Assembly (NCBI RefSeq): GCF_030063135.1
Contig: NZ_JASISO010000040.1
Location: 1-64,000, forward strand
DNA: 64,000 nucleotides
Source: Streptomyces sp. G-G2
GTDB taxonomy: Bacteria; Actinomycetota; Actinomycetes; Streptomycetales; Streptomycetaceae
Direction: 5' to 3'
This document shows positions 53,112-62,310 of the stretch, one piece after another. The first letter of the stretch is position 1. The number at the start of each line of letters is the position of its first letter. Position numbers and translations under genes: made by a program. The notes beneath the pieces were generated by a model. The model saw nothing but the letters and a program-made list of their open reading frames with translations. It had not been told where the DNA came from and searched no databases.

Positions 53112-54230
53112 TCAGGCCGCGACGAGCTCCTGCTCGCGGTCCGGCGTCTTGACCTTGGGTTTTTTGTTCGGCAGCGAGAGCCGGAAGACCTTGCGCCACG
53201 CGGAGAACACCTGCTTGGGCAGCGGCCCGGTGACGTACTCCAGCTCGTACTTCTCGAACAACGCGCGCACCTTCAGCGCGACCTCGGCGTACCGGTTGCT
53301 CGGCAGGTCAGGAAACAGGTGGTGCTCGATCTGGTGCGACAGGTTGCCGGTCATGAAGTGCATGGCCTTGCTGCCGCTGATGTTCGCCGAGCCCATCATC
53401 TGGCGCAGGTACCACTGGCCGCGAGTTTCGCCTTCGATCGACCGGCGCTCGAAGACCTGCACGCCCTCGGGGAAGTGCCCGCACATGATCACCGAGTGGG
53501 ACCAGATGTTGCGGACCAGGTTCGCGGTGAACGTGGCGGCGAGCGTGGTGAGGAACGACGGGCCCGACAGCAGCGGGTGGATCACGTAGTCCTTGAGCAC
53601 CTGTTTGCGGATCTTGCGGCCCACGGCCTTGGCCCGCGCGCGGAACTCCGGGTTCTCGCGGCGGCGCTTGTTCAGGTTCTCGCCGAGCTCCAGGTCGTAC
53701 GCTGCGATGCCGTACTCGAAGAAGCAGGCGTTGATGAAGTTCCACAGCGGCTGGCCGAGGTGGAACGGGTGCCACTTCTGGTCCTCGTCGACGCGCATGA
53801 TGCCGTAGCCGAGGTCGTTGTCCTTGCCGATCACGTTGGTGTACGTGTGGTGCAGCTCGTTGTGCGAGTGCTTCCACTGCTCGGCCGGCGAGACGTGATC
53901 CCAGTCCCAGGTGGTGGAGTGGATCTTCGGATCCCGCATCCAGTCCCACTGGCCGTGCAGGACGTTGTGGCCGATCTCCATGTTGTCCATGATCTTCGCC
54001 ACGGACAGACCGGCGGTGCCGATCAGCCACGCGGGCGGGAAGATCGAGAACAGCAGCACGCCCCTGCTGACCAGCTCGAGCTTGCGCTGCGCCGCGATGA
54101 CCTTGCGGATGTAGGCGGCGTCATTCTCGCCGCGGCTGGCGATCACCTCGTCGCGGATCGCGTCCAGCTCGCGGCCAAGCTCCTCGATCTGCTCCGCGGT
54201 CAGATGGGCGGTGGGGTCGATGGCGGTCAA
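53112..54230 (-). CDS. Acyl-CoA/fatty-acid desaturase (DesA3-like)
   Basis: A 372-residue membrane di-iron desaturase that should insert a cis double bond into acyl chains (Delta9-type in the mycobacterial DesA3 relatives). Histidine boxes: HNVLH (88-92) in GHNVLHGQWDWMRDP, HSHNELHH (121-128), and HQIEHHLFPDLPSNRY near residue 300. Hydrophobic stretches flank them (LLFSIFPPAWLIG, LLSGPSFLTTLAATF). The start is TTG 54230 with AGGAG four bases upstream. It lies 7 bp after the ferredoxin-reductase gene in one operon, matching the DesA3/Rv3230c pair of Mycobacterium. A PucR-type regulator is divergent from the pair. Confidence 0.92.
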   Translation of the reverse strand: MTAIDPTAHLTAEQIEELGRELDAIRDEVIASRGENDAAYIRKVIAAQRKLELVSRGVLLFSIFPPAWLIGTAGLSVAKIMDNMEIGHNVLHGQWDWMRDPKIHSTTWDWDHVSPAEQWKHSHNELHHTYTNVIGKDNDLGYGIMRVDEDQKWHPFHLGQPLWNFINACFFEYGIAAYDLELGENLNKRRRENPEFRARAKAVGRKIRKQVLKDYVIHPLLSGPSFLTTLAATFTANLVRNIWSHSVIMCGHFPEGVQVFERRSIEGETRGQWYLRQMMGSANISGSKAMHFMTGNLSHQIEHHLFPDLPSNRYAEVALKVRALFEKYELEYVTGPLPKQVFSAWRKVFRLSLPNKKPKVKTPDREQELVAA

Positions 54231-54237
54231 GGTGCTC

Positions 54238-55293
54238 CTACCGTTCGATGTCGCAGGGGCCCGCCGCGGCGGACACGCAGGTCTGGATGAGGACGCCCGG
54301 CTCGGCTTCGGTGATCTCGCCGGTGCGCAGGTCGCGGACGGCGCCCGCCTTGAGCGGCGTGACGCAGCCGAAGCAGATGCCCATGCGGCACCCGGACGGC
54401 ATGAGCACGCCAACCTCCTCGCCGACGTCCAGCAACGGCGTGGCGCCGTCCGCGTCGACGGTCTTGCCGGTGGTGCTGAACGTGACCTCGCCACCGTCGC
54501 CGACGACGACGATGCTGGGGCGGAAGCGTTCGGTGTGCAGGCGCTCTTGGACGCCGTGCTCGGTCCAGTGCTCTTCGGCGGCGTCGAGCAGGCCCGCGGG
54601 CCCGCAAGCCCAGGTCTCGCGCTCGGCCCAGTCGGGCACGAGTTCGTCGAGACGGGCGATGTCGAGCATGCCGTCTGTGTCGGTGTGCAGCTCGGTGAGA
54701 CGCAGCTTCTTGTCCGCGACCAGGTCGTGCAGATCGTTGCGGAAGATCACGTCTTGCGACTGTGGCGCGGAGTGGACCATGACGACGTCGTCGAACTCGA
54801 TGTCGCGCAGCATGCCCATCACCGGCGTGATGCCGCTGCCGGCTGTCAGGTAGAGCACCTTGGCGGGCTTGGCCTCCGGCAGCACGAAGTCACCGGTCGC
54901 CTGGTCGAGCTGGATCAGCGTGCCCGGTTTCGCCTTGCGGACCAGGTGATTGCTGACCTTGCCGTCCGGGATCGCCTTCACGGTGATCGTGACGCGGCCG
55001 TCCTGGCGGTTTGTCGGCGAGGTGACCGAGTAGGCACGCCACAGGCGCACCCCGTCGACGTCGACCCCGATCCGCACGTACTGACCGGCTGTGTGACCGC
55101 GCCAGCCCCGTCCCGGCCTGATCACGAGGGTCGCGGCGTCACCCGTCTCGGGGTGCACGGCCTCGATGCGCCCACGCAGGTCAGCGCCCGCGCGCAGCGG
55201 GCTGACCAGGTCGAGGTAGTCCGACGGCAGCAGCGGCGTCGTGACCATCTCCAGCAGTTTCCACGCCCTACTGCGGAGGGCTGCACTCGTCAT
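54238..55293 (-). CDS. Ferredoxin reductase with 2Fe-2S domain, desaturase electron donor
   Basis: A 351-residue flavoprotein: a short N-terminal part, FAD domain (HTAGQYVRIGVDVDGVRLWR, AYSVTSP), NAD(P)H domain (VLYLTAGSGITPVMGMLRDI, WACGPAGLLDAAEEHW) and a C-terminal plant-type [2Fe-2S] domain with LMPSGCRMGICFGCVTPL and LIQTC supplying four Cys. Electrons should pass from NADPH through FAD and the cluster to the desaturase encoded 7 bp downstream. ATG 55293 has GGAG only two bases away, so translation may be modest or leader-dependent. Equivalent to mycobacterial Rv3230c. Confidence 0.92.
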   Translation of the reverse strand: MTSAALRSRAWKLLEMVTTPLLPSDYLDLVSPLRAGADLRGRIEAVHPETGDAATLVIRPGRGWRGHTAGQYVRIGVDVDGVRLWRAYSVTSPTNRQDGRVTITVKAIPDGKVSNHLVRKAKPGTLIQLDQATGDFVLPEAKPAKVLYLTAGSGITPVMGMLRDIEFDDVVMVHSAPQSQDVIFRNDLHDLVADKKLRLTELHTDTDGMLDIARLDELVPDWAERETWACGPAGLLDAAEEHWTEHGVQERLHTERFRPSIVVVGDGGEVTFSTTGKTVDADGATPLLDVGEEVGVLMPSGCRMGICFGCVTPLKAGAVRDLRTGEITEAEPGVLIQTCVSAAAGPCDIER

Positions 55294-55324
55294 GACTCCA
55301 GCTTGATGCGCCTCAGGGCGTAAA

Positions 55325-55340
55325 GTCCTGTCCGCAGGAC
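55325..55340. promoter_or_regulatory. Dyad in the desaturase/PucR divergent promoter
   Basis: GTCCTG and CAGGAC flank TCCG, and outside them CGTAAA repeats (GGCGTAAAG, GACGTAAAA) form a direct pair. It sits in the 86-bp gap between divergent starts and is the natural site for the PucR-type regulator or another repressor. Confidence 0.5.
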
Positions 55341-55379
55341 GTAAAACTGGTCGGATGAATTGTTCGCAGGGAACAAAAT

Positions 55380-56519
55380 ATGATCCATGCAGTCCGGAGG
55401 GCCACCGAACTGGCCCTGGATGAGACGACGGTCACCGCACTTCGGGCCGCGCTGAAGACCACCGCCGACGAGGTCGTCCAGGCGATCATCGACGAGGTCC
55501 CTCCATACGCCAACGCCCTTTCGGGCCGCATGGGCGGCACCATCCGCCGAGCCGTCCGCACCGCCCTGGGGCACTACCTGAACCTCGCGAGCGGCAACGC
55601 CACGGGCGGCGACGCCGGTGACGCAGCCTACGAGCTGGGCCGGGGCGAGGTACGCGACGGCCGTTCGATGGACGCCCTGCTCAGCGCCTACCGCGTCGGT
55701 GCCCGCGTGGCCTGGCGATGCCTGGCCGCGGGTGCCGTGCCCGCAGGTCTGCCCGCCGCCGAGGTCGCCAAGTTCGCCGAGCTGACCTTCGCCTACATCG
55801 ACGAGCTCTCCGCCGCGAGCGCCGCGGGCCATGCCGACGAACTGGCCGCCCAGGGCCGGGCCCATGAGCGACACCTGGAACAACTGGTCCGGGACCTCCT
55901 CGCCGGCGCGAGCCCGGACGTATTGCGGGCCTCTGTTCAACGGGCCGGGTGGCAGCCTCCGGTTTCGCTGACCGCGGTCCTGCTGCCCGCCGCCCAGGCC
56001 CGGCCCGCCTACCGCGTGCTCGACCCGAGCACCCTCGTCCTCGACGATCTGCCGGACGCCTTCGGCGTGCTGCTCGTCCCCGATGCCGACCGATCACATC
56101 TCTTGAGGCAGCTGACCGACCGCACCGCCGTGGTCGGCCCGGCCCGGCCATGGATTCGTGCGTCCGCCTCGTACGCACGAGCCGTCCGCGCGCGCTCCCT
56201 CTCCTCTGATATTCGCGACACCGAGGACCACCTGCCCGAGCTGGTGCTCAGCGCCGACGTGGACGCGTTCGCAGACCTGCGTGCCCGAGCCCTCGCACCG
56301 TTGCAGACCTTGCCTGTCGCGACCGCGCGGCGGCTGGAGGAGACGTTGCGGGCGTGGCTGCTGCACCATGGCAGGCGGAACGAGGTGGCGGCGGCGTTGT
56401 TCGTCCATCCCCAGACCGTCCGGTACCGGATGTCGCAGCTGCGGGAGCTGTTTCCGGATCTCGGGTCGCCGCACCGGGTCCTTGAACTGACGCTTGCGGT
56501 CGGTCTTCGGGTCGGCTGA
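55380..56519 (+). CDS. PucR/CdaR-type transcriptional regulator
   Basis: A 379-residue regulator. N-terminal helical sensor region (MIHAVRRATELALDETTVTA, YELGRGEVRDGRSMDALLSA, YRVGARVAWRCLAAGAVPAG) of the RsbRD-like type seen in actinobacterial PucR proteins; a central GGDEF-like remnant fold; and the C-terminal PucR HTH: LLHHGRRNEVAAALFVHPQT and VRYRMSQLRELFPDLG. ATG 55380 follows AGGGAAC. Divergent from the desaturase operon with only 86 bp between, so it very likely controls that operon in response to a lipid or membrane cue (inferred from position). Confidence 0.88.
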   Translation: MIHAVRRATELALDETTVTALRAALKTTADEVVQAIIDEVPPYANALSGRMGGTIRRAVRTALGHYLNLASGNATGGDAGDAAYELGRGEVRDGRSMDALLSAYRVGARVAWRCLAAGAVPAGLPAAEVAKFAELTFAYIDELSAASAAGHADELAAQGRAHERHLEQLVRDLLAGASPDVLRASVQRAGWQPPVSLTAVLLPAAQARPAYRVLDPSTLVLDDLPDAFGVLLVPDADRSHLLRQLTDRTAVVGPARPWIRASASYARAVRARSLSSDIRDTEDHLPELVLSADVDAFADLRARALAPLQTLPVATARRLEETLRAWLLHHGRRNEVAAALFVHPQTVRYRMSQLRELFPDLGSPHRVLELTLAVGLRVG

Positions 56520-56586
56520 CGCGTTCTTCGGCCGTCCACGACCGCGTCCGCGAGCAGGGCGGTCGCAACATCCGGGATCGCCTAGG

Positions 56587-56745
56587 TGTATTGACCGCAG
56601 GGTTGTTGGCGCGGCTGATGGGTGGGCGTCCGCCGAGTGCGGTGTGGCTGCGGTGGTGGTTGTAGGTGTGGAGGTAGCCTGTCAGGGCCGCTGTGCGTTG
56701 GTCGTTTGAGGAATAGGGCCGCTGGTAGGCCCAGTCCTCGTCGAC
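56587..56745 (-). pseudogene. IS481-family transposase C-terminal scrap
   Basis: Reads DEDWAYQRPYSSNDQRTAAL, TGYLHTYNHHRSHTALGGRP and PISRANNPAVN, the end of IS481-type transposases (WAY---Y-S---R---L--WL--YN--R-H--LGG-PP--R). The catalytic core is absent. Confidence 0.88.
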
Positions 56746-57002
56746 GACGCTGTTCGAGGGCATCGACCGGATCCCCGCCGCACCGGACTCCCGCGAAGCT
56801 ATGTCCGCACCGCGTTCAAGCACTGGAACGCCGGGGCGATCGTGGACGACGGCTTGGCATCTTTTGTTACTCGAAGCAACTATCTCGGGTGGGCCTTCGG
56901 ATGGGGTCTGTTGGTGCCCCCGGTGAGTGTCTTAAGGGGGGCGCCTACTGTCAACGGGACCGCCTGAGCGCCAGGGGTTGCGGAGCGGGCCCTGCTTGGT
57001 GG

Positions 57003-57312
57003 GTGAAGCTGTGCCCTCGCACGATCCAGTCCGGCGCCAAAAGCACCACCGGGCCCGCAGACAAGGGGAACGCCTGGCTCAAGGGCGCTCTGGGCGAAGC
57101 GGCTAGGCCACGCCAAGGCCCTGGTCGCGGTCGCACGATCCATCCTCGTCATCGTCTGGCACCTGATCGACGACCCGCAGGACCATTATCAGGACCTCGG
57201 CCTGGACTCGCACCAGCGACATCTCAATCCGCAGCGCAAGACCCGCGACCTCGTCCGGCAGCTCGAACACCTCGGCCACCACGTCACCCTCGCCCCCACC
57301 AGCGCGACCTGA
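57003..57312 (+). pseudogene. IS110-family transposase C-terminal relic with internal deletion
   Basis: Reads KLCPRTIQSGAKSTTGPADK and GNAWLKGALGEAA, then, after a deletion and frame change, HAKALVAVARSILVIVWHLI, DDPQDHYQDLGLDSHQRHLN and TRDLVRQLEHLGHHVTLAPT to a stop at 57312. It is the Transposase-20 domain end of IS110 elements. The missing 20-25 residues remove the Ser-containing active-site helix region. Confidence 0.85.
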
Positions 57313-57456
57313 CCTGCCCCACCAATTCGTAGTGAGACCGTTCGGCCCCGCCGAACGGCGCTGCGCCTGCCTACGTGAACGTTGATTTTCCGTTCAGCGT
57401 CATCAAGCCAGCAGGAGGCATCGGGGGAGGGGAGCCTGATCCGCGGCGCGGCGCGG

Positions 57457-57666
57457 CGCGCGGCGCAGGGTGGCCGTGTCCTTGTCGTTGTTCCAGCCGT
57501 CGGCGGCGCGCTGCTGGAACAGGGGGGTGGCGGTGTTGGTGCCCTTCCCGGTTTTGACGGTGACAGCCTTGCCGGCTCCCAGCGTGAAGGTGGCGAAGGT
57601 GTAGGTGTGGTTGGAGGCGTCGGTCAGCGTCCACCCCTTGAGGCTGACCGCGGTGGGGATTCGGAT
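57457..57666 (-). pseudogene. Lamin-tail domain fragment
   Basis: The minus strand reads RIPTAVSLKGWTLTDASNHT, YTFATFTLGAGKAVTVKTGK and FQQRAADGWNNDKDTATLRR, the core of a lamin-tail (LTD) domain as found in exported actinobacterial nucleases and surface proteins. The N-terminus and the terminal DS-Y motif are gone. Only a relic. Confidence 0.75.
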
Positions 57667-57934
57667 CCGCGGCGGCGCCGACCGACTTGCTGCCAGGGGG
57701 CCCAGGTCATATCTCGCGCGAGCCCGCGGCAACGTGCTGACCGTACTGCGCGGACCTCGCCCGGAGGCCCCGGCACCGGCCGGTGCCATCGGCATCGCGC
57801 TCGGCCTGTGCGGGACCCCTGTGCCTGATGCGGGGCACCCTGAGAGCGCACAGGCCCGGCAATTCCGGTATGGCGTAGGACTCTTCGCGGCGGGTAGGCG
57901 CGTGGCACTGCCCGCGAGTCGAGGAGGACCCCGC

Positions 57935-59308
57935 ATGTCGACCCGGCCCGTCCCCGCGTACGGAGCACCGTCCGAAGTCAACGCCTTGATCGCCGGCCGC
58001 TACCGGCTCCGATCGGCCATAGGTAGCGGCGGTACGGCGGACGTGTTCCGCGCCATCGACGAGATGTTGGGGCGCGAGGTGGCGGTGAAGGTGTTCCGAC
58101 CCGGCACGGACACGGTGACCGCCGACACCTTCTGCGAGGAAGCACGCACCCTGGCCCAGTTGTCGCACCCTGCCCTCGTGACGGTCTATGACGCCGGTCG
58201 CCATGCGCAGGGGGCATTCATGGTCACGGAGCTGATCCGCGGCATGACCCTGCGCACCCGCATAGACGCCGGCCCTCTCGGCCCCGTTCAGGTCGTACGG
58301 CTTGGTGTCGAGATCGCCTCGGCCCTCGACCACGTGCACGCGCGCGGCATCGTCCACCACGACGTCAAACCGTCCAACATCCTCCTGAGCGAGGGCGGGT
58401 CCCCACACCTGGCCGACTTCGGTCTGTCGAGAAGGACTCATGGTCGGCCCGACCTGGAGCCCGAGATGCTCGTCGGCACGCCTGCCTACATGGCTCCCGA
58501 GCAATTGCTGGGCGAAGGCGCGAGCACGGCCGGAGACATCTACGCTTTGGGGCTGACCCTCCTCGAAGCCCTCACCGGCCGTCGCGAGTACCAGGGGGCA
58601 CCCCTTGAAGCGGGCACCGCCCGCCTCCTGCACCCGCCGTCCATACCCACCGGCCTGCCGGGCGACCTCGGTCGGCTGCTCGCAGCAATGACCGACCCGG
58701 AATCCCGTGCCCGGCCCGACGCCGCCCGGGTACACCTGCATCTCCAAGACATCACGCGCACGCGGGCTACGACGCCCACCGGCCCGGCCGGGCCACTCCC
58801 CGCAGTGGTGAACGTGGCGGACATCGAACCCTCCACACACCGCTCCGTGTCGGCGCCCCTCACGGCCGTCCGCCACGCCGCTCCGCCGTGGCCCATGCCG
58901 GCAACCTTGGGAAGGCACGCCGCGAGCCGCTACCGTGCGGCCGCATGGGGCCTGGCGGCAACGACCCTCGCCGGCATCTGCACCCTGCTGATGGGAGGCG
59001 TCCCGAACGGGGTGAAGCCGTCTCCCGCCACCACACACGAACAGACGTCGGCACCGAATAGGGCCGAGGCCCCAGCTCCGCATCCCAAGCTGCCCTCCCC
59101 ATCAGAGTCCCCGCTCCCGGAGCTAGCCGTCGCGGCTGCTTCAACCACCCCGCATCTCCCGGCACCGACCACCCCCACCCGTCCCCAGATCCGGCAACCA
59201 GCCGACAGCCACCCGCTCAAGAACCCTCCCCCTGCCAAGAGCAAGGACAACCCCGGTAAGGGCAAGGACAAGAGCCAAGACGGGAAGGGCAAGGGATCGA
59301 CCCACTGA
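57935..59308 (+). CDS. Membrane Ser/Thr protein kinase (PknB class)
   Basis: A 457-residue Hanks-type kinase. Gly loop GSGGTADVF (30-38), ATP Lys52 in VAVKVF, catalytic loop HHDVKPSN (141-148; HHD in place of HRD), DFG 161-163, APE 187-189. A membrane helix (about 336-356, AAAWGLAATTLAGICTLLM) leads to a Pro/Ser/Lys-rich external tail ending in repeated Lys-Gly-Lys-Asp units, with no PASTA domains. ATG 57935 follows GAGGAGGA. The catalytic Asp is kept, so it should be active, but the Arg that usually couples to activation-loop phosphate is replaced by His, suggesting activity independent of loop phosphorylation. Monocistronic. Confidence 0.9.
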   Translation: MSTRPVPAYGAPSEVNALIAGRYRLRSAIGSGGTADVFRAIDEMLGREVAVKVFRPGTDTVTADTFCEEARTLAQLSHPALVTVYDAGRHAQGAFMVTELIRGMTLRTRIDAGPLGPVQVVRLGVEIASALDHVHARGIVHHDVKPSNILLSEGGSPHLADFGLSRRTHGRPDLEPEMLVGTPAYMAPEQLLGEGASTAGDIYALGLTLLEALTGRREYQGAPLEAGTARLLHPPSIPTGLPGDLGRLLAAMTDPESRARPDAARVHLHLQDITRTRATTPTGPAGPLPAVVNVADIEPSTHRSVSAPLTAVRHAAPPWPMPATLGRHAASRYRAAAWGLAATTLAGICTLLMGGVPNGVKPSPATTHEQTSAPNRAEAPAPHPKLPSPSESPLPELAVAAASTTPHLPAPTTPTRPQIRQPADSHPLKNPPPAKSKDNPGKGKDKSQDGKGKGSTH

Positions 59309-59393
59309 CCAGCCCTCCGCCGCGAAACAAAGGGAAGCAGTGTTCTCGGCCATGCCGACATGGCCACTGGCGATAGGTGCCATGTGCCCTCCC

Positions 59394-59413
59394 GAGGCGA
59401 GGCGAGGCGAGGC
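59394..59413. repeat. 5-bp tandem repeat GAGGC, four copies
   Basis: Four perfect pentamers in the non-coding gap between the kinase and mscL, about 125 bp upstream of the mscL start. Confidence 0.85.
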
Positions 59414-59538
59414 GCGCCGCTCCCAGCGGACCGTCGAACCCGCGGGATCGCCGGGGCAGGCAGGAGCGCGTGCGTACGTGATGCAGATGGGGGCACGCGT
59501 GGCCTGTCGGCTGAATTTCCGCATGCGGGGAGGGACAC

Positions 59539-60003
59539 GTGAAGGGCTTGGGAGGGTTCCGCAGCTTCATCCTGCGGGGGAACGTCGTCGATCTGGCCGT
59601 GGGCATCGTGATCGGTGCGGCCTTTACGGGCGTCGTCAACGGGTTCGTCAAGGCCTTCCTCACACCAGTGGTGGGGCTGGCTACCGGGGCCGTCGGCGAC
59701 TTCACCGACAAGTCCTTCACCCTGGGCGGGACGGACTTCCCCTACGGCAGTTTCATCAACGCTGCCATCAGCTTCGTCCTGGTCGCCGTAGCCCTGTACT
59801 TCCTCGTGGTCGCCCCCATGAACAAGCTGCACGAACGCTTCGCCCCTCACCAGGACGTGCAAGCAGCGAAACGGGACTGCCCCGCCTGCCTGAGCGCCGT
59901 TCCCGCCGCCGCCCGACGCTGCGCGTTCTGCACCACCGACCTCACCCCCGCCGCCGCCCCCGACGCCCGGCCGGCCGACCCCCGACCGCGGCAGCGTGCC
60001 TGA
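59539..60003 (+). CDS. mscL: Large-conductance mechanosensitive channel with zinc-ribbon-like tail
   Basis: A 154-residue MscL. The N-terminal amphipathic helix and TM1 read GFRSFILRGNVVDLAVGIVI then GAAFTGVVNGFVKAFLTPVV; TM2 is INAAISFVLVAVALYFLVVA. The channel opens under membrane tension to release osmolytes. After the usual helical end (NKLHERF) there is an added segment with CPAC (114-117) and CAFC (128-131) spaced like a small zinc ribbon, then a Pro/Ala tail. Many actinobacterial MscLs carry a C-terminal bundle, but this Cys tetrad is unusual to me. GTG 59539 has GGGAGGG upstream. Confidence 0.92.
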   Translation: MKGLGGFRSFILRGNVVDLAVGIVIGAAFTGVVNGFVKAFLTPVVGLATGAVGDFTDKSFTLGGTDFPYGSFINAAISFVLVAVALYFLVVAPMNKLHERFAPHQDVQAAKRDCPACLSAVPAAARRCAFCTTDLTPAAAPDARPADPRPRQRA

Positions 60004-60078
60004 ATCCCCGGCGGCTGTCGACGAGCGTCGAGCCGCGGAGCAGGCGGAATCCCGCACGATAGCCGCAGTCGGCTGCGG

Positions 60079-60408
60079 CTACAGCTGGCGCGCTGCATCG
60101 ACACTGTCCACGACCTGGAACAGGTCACCGGCCTGCGGCAGGCCGAAAATCCGGTTCAAGCGGTGCGGCGTCGGGCCGATCAGAACCAAACGGCCCGTGC
60201 GCCGTAATCGCAGCAGCAGGTTGAGGAGGGTGGAGTCCGCGAATTCCACCCCGGTGACGTCCAGGGCGATGCATCGCACTCCCGGGTCCCCCACCGCGGC
60301 CTCCGCGGCTTCCGCCAGAGGGACGATGCTCTCCTGGTCGAACTCGCCCGCGCACACAATCACCCGCACCCTGCCCTCGTCGGGAAGCACCTGGACCCGT
60401 TGCTCCAT
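60079..60408 (-). CDS. STAS-domain anti-sigma factor antagonist
   Basis: A 109-residue single STAS domain: VRVIVCAGEFDQESIVPLAE, VGDPGVRCIALDVTGVEFAD, STLLNLLLRLRRTGRLVLIG and LFQVVDSVDAARQL. The Ser after Asp in FADSTLLN is the site phosphorylated by anti-sigma kinases of the SpoIIAB/RsbW type. Unphosphorylated antagonist binds the anti-sigma factor and frees the sigma factor. ATG 60408 follows GAGGGG. No partner kinase or sigma gene is adjacent. Confidence 0.88.
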   Translation of the reverse strand: MEQRVQVLPDEGRVRVIVCAGEFDQESIVPLAEAAEAAVGDPGVRCIALDVTGVEFADSTLLNLLLRLRRTGRLVLIGPTPHRLNRIFGLPQAGDLFQVVDSVDAARQL

Positions 60409-60799
60409 CAGCCACCCCTCGTACCCACGCTGTGCACCGATCCCCGCCCCAGGCTGCCCAGCGGCGGTATCGCGCAACCGGCAGCCCCTCGAATGCTGGT
60501 GACTTCACTGACAGGGACAAAACAGCACCGCGTTGCGGCGTGCGTGCCGCGCACGGGCAGGGCCGCCCCGCATGCCGGGTCGGCGCTGCCCTTCATCCCC
60601 CGGCGACCACTCCGTACGACGGCGGACCAACGCACTCGCGAACGACCGCAGGTGGGGGGGCCGGGGCTGTACGAGCGCTCTGTCGAGGCGCCCTGGAACC
60701 CGTCCCAGAAGGTCCTGGACGGGGTCACCCGCCGCCGACCACGGAGCGGCGATCACACCTGCCGGTACCGCCGCTCTGCCGGGTTGCGGCCGGCCGGGT

Positions 60800-61085
60800 C
60801 TACCAGCGCCGCCCTCTCTGCTTGCCCCCGCGTTGGGAGGCGTCGAGGGCTGCTCGGGCTTCCTCGGATGCCGCCTGCGCCTCCCGCGCCCTGCGATCCG
60901 CCTTCTGGTAGCGGCGGGAGGCGGTGTCCGCGGCGGCGGCGTACCGGGTGCGCTCCTTGCACGCGGTCTCGAGTTGTTCTTGCAGGTCCGCGACCTGTTG
61001 GTCGACTGCCTTGCGCCGTGAACGGAACTGCGTCAGATCCGTCTCCGCGAGGGCGAACTCCTCCTCGCCTTCCCGGTACTCCCCG
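60800..61085 (-). pseudogene. Coiled-coil protein C-terminus without a start
   Basis: The minus strand reads EYREGEEEFALAETDLTQFR, KAVDQQVADLQEQLETACKE, RTRYAAAADTASRRYQKADR and EAQAASEEARAALDASQRGG to a TAG at 60800. A heptad-like, charged coiled coil of about 90 residues. Upstream in frame there is no ATG/GTG with a ribosome site, so it is probably the tail of a lost gene. Confidence 0.4.
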
Positions 61086-61243
61086 CGCGGTTTGCTGTTA
61101 TGTAGCCGACATCTCCGAGAGCGACATCCAGGGTTACACCCACGATGTACTCGAAGGACGGGTCCGTGGTACCGAAACGGCCCACAAGTACCTCACCGAC
61201 ACGACCAACTGATCAGGCAGTGAAGGATGGGAGCGGGACACGC

Positions 61244-62233
61244 ATGAGCGGGAACACAAGGCGGCGAGCCATACCGGTGAAGACATGGCTCGCCGCGGGC
61301 GTGTGCCTGGCGCTCCTGGGCGGAATCGCCGCGTGGCACCTCGCCGGAAGAGAGACCGCCGCTCCCTGCAACGGACTCTCCGAGGACACGCGCGTGCGGC
61401 AGTCTGTGGGCGCCGGTCTCCAGCCCGGTATGAACTGTGCCGCGGTAGGCAAAGCCATCGTGCAGGCGACCTCGGGCAGTGCGCCCGGCCGTCACACCCA
61501 GGCACAGGCGCAAGCGATGAAGGATGTCCTTTTCGCCCTCGGGTCCGGGTCTGAGCACTCGAAAGAGCTCGACCTCGACCCTGGGCTGCGTGTTCCCCTC
61601 GCCACAGCCCTGGCCGACTTCGCGCCGGACCTGCACGAAATGCTTGCCGGCCTCGACAGTCAGTACGCATTCAAGGCGGGCCACGACATCCTGCCCTGGG
61701 AATCCGGTGGCACCTACCACCTGTCGGTCCACAACAACGTCTTCAGGACAACCCTGCGCGCCGTTGCCGAGGACCTCAAGGCTCTGGCACTCCTGCGTAT
61801 GGCGGAGACCCGGACCGCGGCTCAGCGGCTCGCCGCCGTCCCGGCCGATGCCACCGGCACCTCGTTCTCCCTGCCGCCGACGGCGAACGCACGCGCGTTG
61901 GGCATCTTGGACGGCATCGCCGACGCGGTCACCCACGACGAGGACCCCCAGCAGGCCCAGAAGTGGCGTCGCGTATTCCTGGACCGGATCCTGAGCGAGC
62001 GGGCCACCCCGCACAGCTACCAGGATGACCCGGCCGGTTACCTCACGGTGACCTGGCTCCAGGAGCTGGTGAACGCCCCGGAGGCGAACCGGCCCGAGCA
62101 CCTGCGCAGCCAGGGTGTCGATATGGCCCGCGCCTGGACCCAGGCGCGCAACACGGACGAGTCGACCCGGCAGGAGTTGCCGGCCCAGGTGGAACGCAGT
62201 GCCCTCAACGCCTGCCGGGAGGTCGGGCTCTGA
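61244..62233 (+). CDS. Conserved exported protein, unknown function
   Basis: A 329-residue protein with an N-terminal signal-anchor (VKTWLAAGVCLALLGGIAAW after a basic TRRRAIP) and a helical extracellular domain: PCNGLSEDTRVRQSVGAGLQ, YAFKAGHDILPWESGGTYHL, SVHNNVFRTTLRAVAEDLKA, LLRMAETRTAAQRLAAVPAD and ANARALGILDGIADAVTHDE. It resembles a Streptomyces-specific hypothetical family I have seen, with no assigned function. Three Cys remain outside the membrane. ATG 61244 has GGGAGCGGGA upstream. Confidence 0.75.
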   Translation: MSGNTRRRAIPVKTWLAAGVCLALLGGIAAWHLAGRETAAPCNGLSEDTRVRQSVGAGLQPGMNCAAVGKAIVQATSGSAPGRHTQAQAQAMKDVLFALGSGSEHSKELDLDPGLRVPLATALADFAPDLHEMLAGLDSQYAFKAGHDILPWESGGTYHLSVHNNVFRTTLRAVAEDLKALALLRMAETRTAAQRLAAVPADATGTSFSLPPTANARALGILDGIADAVTHDEDPQQAQKWRRVFLDRILSERATPHSYQDDPAGYLTVTWLQELVNAPEANRPEHLRSQGVDMARAWTQARNTDESTRQELPAQVERSALNACREVGL

Positions 62234-62310
62234 GCAGGCACCACTTCCCGGGCCCTCATGCCTTCGAGTGCTGAGCTCTCCAGCCTGCGAGTCGGAGAGG
62301 CCACGCCGTC

